NCBI RefSeq assembly: GCF_014066305.1
Contig: NW_023501062.1
Coordinates: 238,501 to 302,500, forward strand
Length of the DNA: 64,000 bases
Source of the DNA: Letharia columbiana
Taxonomy: Eukaryota > Ascomycota > Lecanoromycetes > Lecanorales > Parmeliaceae
Direction of reading: 5' to 3'
How positions within the stretch are numbered: the first letter of the stretch is position 1; every line of letters starts with the position of its first letter. Positions 58,308 to 64,000 of this stretch are shown piece by piece. The notes under the pieces were generated by a model. That model did no database searches and was not told the DNA's origin. It worked only from the letters and a program-made list of their open reading frames with translations. The translations under genes and the position numbers were made by a program.

Positions 58308-61177
58308 ATGGTGGAATCTTCTGACGAGCCGAGCTTATTAGATCGTATCAGGTCTTTTCCCCGCAAAGCGTATGCCTCGGACGACCCGTTTGGAGCAGAC
58401 CATAAGCCTCCAGCCATCCCCTTAACCAACCCATCTGCCCATAGCGATGCAGATGTACCCGCTCGACCCCCATCCTCAGGGGTCCGTTCAGACCATCACA
58501 AAGCCTCCGCGAATACCACAAGCAATCATGTGGCCGACAAGACCTCGTCAGCGTTGCCACCAGCAGCTCCTCCTCCGCTTGACGCCGAACATGGAGAGGC
58601 ATCTTCCTCCATAGAGCCAGAAGAAAAACCCAATATCCTGATTCGCTTCTACGAAGCCTGTAAAGAAATATTCCTCTCGAGTTGGCTCAACATCCTTCTG
58701 GTATTTGTCCCCGTGGGCATAGCTGTTCAGGCAGCTGGTGTAAATAAGACCATCGTCTTTGCAATCAACGCTATTGCCATCATACCACTTGCTGGCCTAC
58801 TGAGTCATGCCACGGAAAGCGTTGCTAGCGACTTGGGTGACACCATTGGAGCCCTGATGAACATTACCTTCGGCAATGCGGTAGAGCTCATCATTTTGTA
58901 CGTTCCGTCACTCCGGATCGGATATCTTTAATAACCGCTCTATAGCATGTATGTTCTACCTAATGGACAGCAGACAAGAGAGAGCCATGGGTAGCCCGAA
59001 AAAGCACCTGCAACTCGATTGCGTTTTTTGTTATCTGCCCCTTGTGTCCTCCGTCTTGTTCGATGGTACATGTTGCATAAGCTTACCCTTCTCATGTTAT
59101 TAACCACAGCATTGCTCTTACCAAGGTCCGTATTTCTACTCAATTCTTCCCATGTCTCAGACTGACCTTTGCAAAGGATGAAATCCAGATTGTCCAAGCC
59201 TCACTTCTGGGATCGATCCTCGCCAACCTCCTGCTCATCCTTGGCATGTGCTTCTTGTTTGGTGGGCTTCGCTTCCGTGAACAGGTATGTGAGGCTTCTT
59301 TAGGATCGCGATCAAGGCTAAGAAAGTTGCAGATTTACAACAGCACTGTCACGCAAATGAGCGCATGTCTACTCTCCTTGAGCGTCATGAGCCTACTTTT
59401 GCCGGTAAGCAACTTCAAGAGGATCTTGAAGACTGCCTGCACTTGTACCCCCTACCTATGATGGCGATATTTTCATGCTCATCGAGACTGATTGCTGTGG
59501 GCGCTTATAGACTGCTTTCCATGCTTCGTTCACTGATAACACGACCGCGGACAAGGCGGTACTGCAAATCAGCAGAGGTACAAGTATTGTGAGTTCTCAA
59601 ACAGCTCTCGATGCCGCTTCGCCGCTTACCTCTGAAAGATTCTACTTCTGGTGTATGTGTTATACCTGCTTTTTCAAATGAAATCGCACGCGTACATGTA
59701 CCAAAGTACACCACAGCATGTAATCGACGAAGAGTCTTATCCTGGCGTTCTGGCCGAAATACTGGGGTCTTCTAGTTCATCAGACACTTCAAGCTCGTCC
59801 AGTGGTAGCGACACCGATGGATCTTCGGGATCGAACACGACCGCCAAGCGCATTAAAAGAGTTCTGAGAGGCCGGAGGCGCCGTAAATCCAGTGTAAGCT
59901 CAAAAGACACGCCTTCCGTACCTTCAACCTTGCGTACACCGTCAGCCTCCACATTTGCACACAACGTCGAACAAAACGATATAGCTCTCGCAGACCTTCG
60001 GACTGATCACCCTGCTCTACCCTCACCTGGGTTGGGCGGCATTACCAGTGGTGACGAAGCTGATACTGACGGTGAGCATGACGTCGTCTCCGCCGCTACA
60101 AGGGAAACTACGATCAACTTCCGGGATTTTGAGAATGAGAAAGGAGGTCCTGGTAGCAAATCACCCGAAACCAAGCCAAAGAAGAAATCGAAAAAGAGGT
60201 ATCGGAAATCGGGCAACAAGGGTGAGAAGGAGATAGATGCATCTGAGAAGGCCGCATCTTTGAGACCATCGGACGCTAATAGGGCAGTCACTCCTCATGT
60301 TGGGTTTGCACAGGACATTCAAAGTCAACCCGAAAGCTCGCCAAAGCGTCCTTTCAACATACGTGGTCTCTCTGTTCGCGACGTAGTGCCGGCAATGCCA
60401 GCAATGCCCAAGATGTTGTCGAGCACCGTCTTTTCGACCGCAAACCCAACGGGTCTCGCACCAAGCGGAGCTCCAGCTATTAATATCACTCCTCGGGCGC
60501 TGCACCGGTCGAATTCTCTCCCCAGTCGCCTCAATCAAGTCCAAGCAGCACGCCAGGCCCAGACGGTACCGCCACTGCAACCTCAACCCTACGTGCTCCC
60601 AGTCAACTCAACGCATTCCGTTGATAGCAAAGAGGCTGTTCCGCCAAAAAAATACATGTCTCGTACCTCAGCCATAATCCTGCTTCTCGTGTCGACCGGA
60701 CTCGTTGCCGTTTGCGCTGAATTTCTGGTGGCAAGTATCAATTATCTCGTGGACAATACAAGCGTCTCGGAAGCTTTTGTGGGTCTCATCATCCTACCCA
60801 TAGTTGGCAATGCTGCCGAGCACGTCACGGCTGTCACTGTCGCTAGCAAGAACAAGATGGACCTTGCCATTGGTGTTGCTGTGGGGAGCAGCATTCAGAT
60901 CGCACTGTTTGTGACGCCGGTGATTGTGCTGCTTGGCTGGATCTTAGACAAAGACATGAGTCTCTATTTCTCGCTGTTTGAAACGATCAGCTTGTTTGTG
61001 AGCGCATTCATAGTAAATTTCTTAGTGCTAGACGGGCGGAGCAACTATCTGGAAGGGGCGTTACTGATTGCAGCCTATGTGATCATTGCGCTGGCGGCGT
61101 TCTTCTACCCGGACTCGGATGAGCAAAGTACGATTGGTGGCGCAGATGGGGTGGGAAAGTTGCTCAGAATGCTTTGA
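58308..61177 (+). CDS. VCX1: Vacuolar Ca2+/H+ exchanger (CAX/Vcx1 type) with large loop
   Basis: Six exons (58,308-58,897; 59,110-59,125; 59,177-59,284; 59,333-59,404; 59,511-59,588; 59,639-61,177) sum to 800 residues. It exchanges cytosolic Ca2+ for vacuolar protons. Both alpha-repeat signatures are present: GALMNITFGNAVELII in the first half and ILPIVGNAAEHVTAVTVASKNKMD in the second. The second exon is only 16 nt (IALTK) and is needed to join the frame. Between the halves lies a loop of well over 250 residues rich in Ser and basic/acidic patches (SSSSSDTSSSSSGSDTDGSS, KRIKRVLRGRRRRKSS), far longer than in yeast Vcx1. The N-terminus also has an about 110-residue disordered extension. Intron 1 is 212 nt. 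Confidence 0.93.
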
Positions 61178-61786
61178 AGGGGTAGGGGAGCGGTTCGCGC
61201 CTGGCGCTGGTAAATGTGACGCACTATCTCCAGCTATTCGAGGAGCACAGTCACTACCGAGGCTCGCAAGGTCATGTACCCAGCACCATGAATTACGATT
61301 TTCTTCCATGTTCAGTTTCTAGGCATCCTCTGTGTCAAAAGACTGTTTTTTAGCTGCGGTGGTACGCATCGTGCGGTATTTCGATGCCTTTATCAGGTGC
61401 TGCATCTGATAGATGACCAGATATCGAAAGAAAGTCTTTTGACTTGACTCCGGCTTTTTTGAAAATACGCTAAACCAATGGAGGTGAACTTTCCACCCCT
61501 TGCATGCTTCTGTAACAGACCGTTCCTCCTAGGCTTCAACGCCTATTCGCAGTCATCCCTCGGCGGACATACACAACGCCTGTCCCTTATGTTGCTCAAT
61601 ACAGTTTTCCGGCGGAGGTCGATGAAGTGCCACAACGAGGTAGACAGCCCATCGTTTCGAGCGAACATAAGGTCCACGAAGCTTGCCTCGACCGACTGCG
61701 ACGCGGAAGCCCCCGAAAGACGGCGTCTACGCAGGGTAGCATCTTCAGAGGGACCCACTAACTGATGGCAGGATCGTCCCTGAAGT
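61178..61786. other. Intergenic, convergent 3' ends
   Basis: 609 bp between the exchanger and VPS28; only accidental ORFs seen. Confidence 0.4.
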
Positions 61787-62667
61787 TCAATTTAACGTCT
61801 TCTTGAAGCCAGCATATGCTCCCTCCATCTCAAACACCAACTCCCTCGCTTCTCCCTCGGACAATTCTTCCTGCGCCCTCATCCCATTCAAGCGAATCAA
61901 CCAGCTGATAATCTTCGGTCTCCCTTCGAAGTCTCCCAACGTTACCTCATTTACGGATTGGATGAGCTCGACAAGCAACGGATGTAGAGCATCTTTTGAA
62001 AGCATGTTGAGCTTCAAGGCGTCAAGAAAGGTTATGAAGTTTTCGGTTGCAAGCAGGATCTTGGAGCCTGATGCTGAAGGTTGGGAGGGGGCGGTCGAGG
62101 GATGGGGGGTGGAAGTCGAGGTGTGTGAACTGGAGGGGTCGGCGATGGTGGCAGGGAGATTGACCCGGAGGCGTTCGGTTGCGCGGGGGCATTCGATCTG
62201 GCGTTGTTAGATGTCGCTTAGAGAAAAGGACAGCCTTTTGGAGTGGAGATCATACATCCCACTGGCGCTTGAACGTTTCCAAATCTCCGAAGGACCGAGC
62301 GACCGTGTCATCGCTCAGATTCGACTTGTACTGCTTTAGCAAGCGACTGCATATCTCAGTGTATTCTGTTTCAGGAATCGAATCTTTGATGTACGCCTTC
62401 TCCAGGCCGTCCAGGGTAATGATGATGCTGTAAATCTCTGCGAGGGAATCATTCAGATCCCTTTCCACAGCTGTCTCTGAGAGCTTCACTTCCTGGGTTG
62501 CAAGCATATTAGCCCTGGATGTGCTGGTTGTTCAGCGAGAGAAAGGTGGGCTTCATGAATGGTGTAGAAGATACTTCGTCCAGGTTGATCTTGGCTGAGA
62601 GGGATGAAGTTGGCATGTAGCTGTATGGAGTGGGAGCGTAAGGCAGCTGCCTTGGTGAAGCGAGCAT
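61787..62667 (-). CDS. VPS28: ESCRT-I subunit Vps28
   Basis: Exons 62,667-62,575, 62,492-62,256 and 62,197-61,787 give 246 residues, the normal length. Vps28 joins Vps23 and Vps37 in ESCRT-I, which sorts ubiquitinated cargo into multivesicular bodies, and its C-terminal domain links to ESCRT-II. Exon 1 ends in SLSAKINLDE and continues EVKLSETAVERDLNDSLAEIYSIIITLD, the core domain; ERLLKQYKS-like text (SRLLKQYKSNLSDDTVARSF) and ECPRATERLRV follow. The C-terminal four-helix domain (residues about 150-246) contains ENFITFLDALKL and IISWLIRLNGM. Introns are 82 nt (GTATCT) and 58 nt (GTATGA), and exon phases are all zero. Confidence 0.95.
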
Positions 62668-63761
62668 TATTGTTAGCGCGTCATGAGCACTTTGCTTTGC
62701 TTTTCGAGCAAAAGATTTCTTTCGCGAGGCCTGGAAAAAAGTCTCCCCCCAGAGCGTCCACTAGCCCACTTCTCTAAGCGGAGGTTCCGCGCTGTAGCTT
62801 ACTCTAGCTTAGGCGCGATCTGAGACCTGGCGCACGTAATAAAGGTACAAGTACTCCGTAACGTACCTTATTTTAAGTTTTGTAGCAGCTTTCAAGCATT
62901 GACGGGCAAGCATAGGTAGCCATACGGTACGTCTGCTGATTGGTTTACTCTTGAACTCCGTCTCCAACATCCTCTCTCTCTCTCTCTCTCTCGTAGATAT
63001 TCCCTTTGCTCCAGATCGGCAGAAAATTCTCTTCGTTCTTCCTCAACATACTCTTCACTCTCATCGTGTTTCTTGCGCCCGTCGTCGTAGTCTCCCATTG
63101 TCGCTGTCGCTCGCGCTCTTGCTCCAGCTCCGTGCTCCAATACTTGTTCTGATTGCCTATCAATGAGATGAGGGTCATCACTCAGTTTGTAAAGCAAGGA
63201 AAGAGATGTATAGATCGAACACTTTCCCGGACTTATTTACTTGAATAGTTAACACGCGTACATGAATGTTGTTGTGACTGACTACGGTCTACGAGTACAG
63301 TGGTATGTCGTAGAGACGATATGAAGCAGAAGGTTTAAAATGTGAGATTTGAGATGCGAAATGCGATATGACGTTCTAGCGCAAGCGTAGAGCGGCTGTG
63401 GCTGACTTTTGGAAGGTGCTCCCGAGCATGTCGTACTTTAGAGCAAAGTAGAATACTCATCCCGTATGCATTCATTCCTTCGACATACCTAAAGTACCCT
63501 TTTGTGTGCAAGTCTATCAAAATACAGGTAGGTCACTTTTTCGAATCTTACCGGTCATCCTATACCCATAGTCTACACCTTGCACCAATCTGCACCACCT
63601 TCCAAGGCAATACTGGTCTCATCGGCATGGGAATGGCCGTCATTAACATTGGAATACTGTGAAGCCTTCCCCATGTCAGGCGCAACGATCCCGACCAGAA
63701 CACCCTTTCTGCGCCCTCATGAACATTGTTCCGGAGCACAAATGGTTGCGCCGCAGCCTCT
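62668..63761. other. Intergenic with CT repeat
   Basis: About 1.1 kb. Holds a (CT)n run at 62,971-62,992. Overlapping minus-strand frames near 62,892-63,197 are Glu/Arg-rich because of that repeat and are not called as a gene. Confidence 0.45.
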
Positions 63762-64000
63762 ATGAATGTTTCTCAGTCCATCTTCACGGCGCCGGATAGC
63801 TTCAATAGTAAACAAAGCCGGGAATCCACTTCCCCAACGCTCGGCAAGCGGTTAAGAAATTCAAGTACTCCTAGGCCCAGTACTCACACTGGGCTCCGGG
63901 ACAGCACTTCTGAGCACGCAGGCGCCACTCAAACCACCTCGGAATCTATCAAGTCAGCCCACAGCGCGCCATGGAACTCGAATCACCGCAGTGACCTTTG
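63762..64000 (+). CDS. Unknown protein, N-terminal part, cut by window edge
   Basis: From ATG 63,762 the frame is open through the last base (79 codons). The text is disordered and Ser/Thr/Arg rich (MNVSQSIFTAPDSFNSK, SRESTSPTLGKRLRNSSTP, STSEHAGATQTTSESIKS), of the sort that often begins fungal regulatory or cytoskeletal proteins. No domain is reached before the edge, so no family can be given. The start could also lie further upstream if an intron is present. Confidence 0.45.
   Translation, partial: MNVSQSIFTAPDSFNSKQSRESTSPTLGKRLRNSSTPRPSTHTGLRDSTSEHAGATQTTSESIKSAHSAPWNSNHRSDL

Noticed and set aside
62892..63197. Glu/Arg-rich minus-strand ORFs near the CT repeat
   Set aside because: Two overlapping frames both look open because of the CT run; no family match and no clear start or splice pattern.

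Overview
The window is nuclear DNA of a filamentous ascomycete (Pezizomycotina). The evidence is short GT-AG introns (mostly 46-70 nt) with CTAAC/CTGAC-type branch sites, a white-collar photoreceptor partner gene, and an AT-rich block carrying repeat-induced point mutation (RIP). Two unrelated genes share homologous ~145-nt introns (introner-like elements), a feature reported mainly from Dothideomycetes, so that class is my best guess, held with low certainty. No tRNA, rRNA or CRISPR was recognised.

Layout. Positions 1-7,890 are a gene-less, AT-rich, RIP-degraded transposon block. A Ty3/Gypsy pol gene (reverse transcriptase, RNase H region, integrase) can still be read in one plus-strand frame through about 2.5 kb of nonsense codons; further relics and a probable LTR edge follow. 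At about 7,890 composition switches sharply to ordinary genic DNA.

From 8 to 27 kb lie an FRG1-like gene, wc-2 (-) divergent from RAD50 (+), a Maf-type pyrophosphatase (-) divergent from an MDR-family reductase (+), mitochondrial threonyl-tRNA synthetase (-) divergent from a fungal membrane/coiled-coil protein (+), an MFS transporter (-), and glutathione reductase (+) with an in-frame upstream start adding a likely mitochondrial presequence. From 28 to 38 kb lie a low-complexity His/SR-rich ORF, a probable pseudogene near 30 kb, a cytosolic GH2 beta-mannosidase, a Rab4-like GTPase divergent from ATP synthase subunit g, and one tentative small CxxC gene.

From 39 to 49 kb lie the DEAD-box helicase ROK1, a cytochrome P450, a GatA-type amidase and mitochondrial D-lactate dehydrogenase. 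A repeat-rich intergenic stretch (49-51.5 kb) is followed by a Cps1-like glycosyltransferase family 2 gene, a SPRY-domain gene with the second introner-like intron, a metallo-beta-lactamase-like gene, a vacuolar Ca2+/H+ exchanger with a 16-nt exon, the ESCRT-I gene VPS28, and the 5' end of an unknown gene running off the right edge.

The genes are mostly housekeeping and do not form a pathway cluster. For the multi-exon genes the gene models were built by hand: splice sites were chosen so that exon phases close and family motifs are restored, and each stated protein length comes from the summed exons. The most unusual signal is the pair of homologous introns at 17,023-17,166 and 55,581-55,726.
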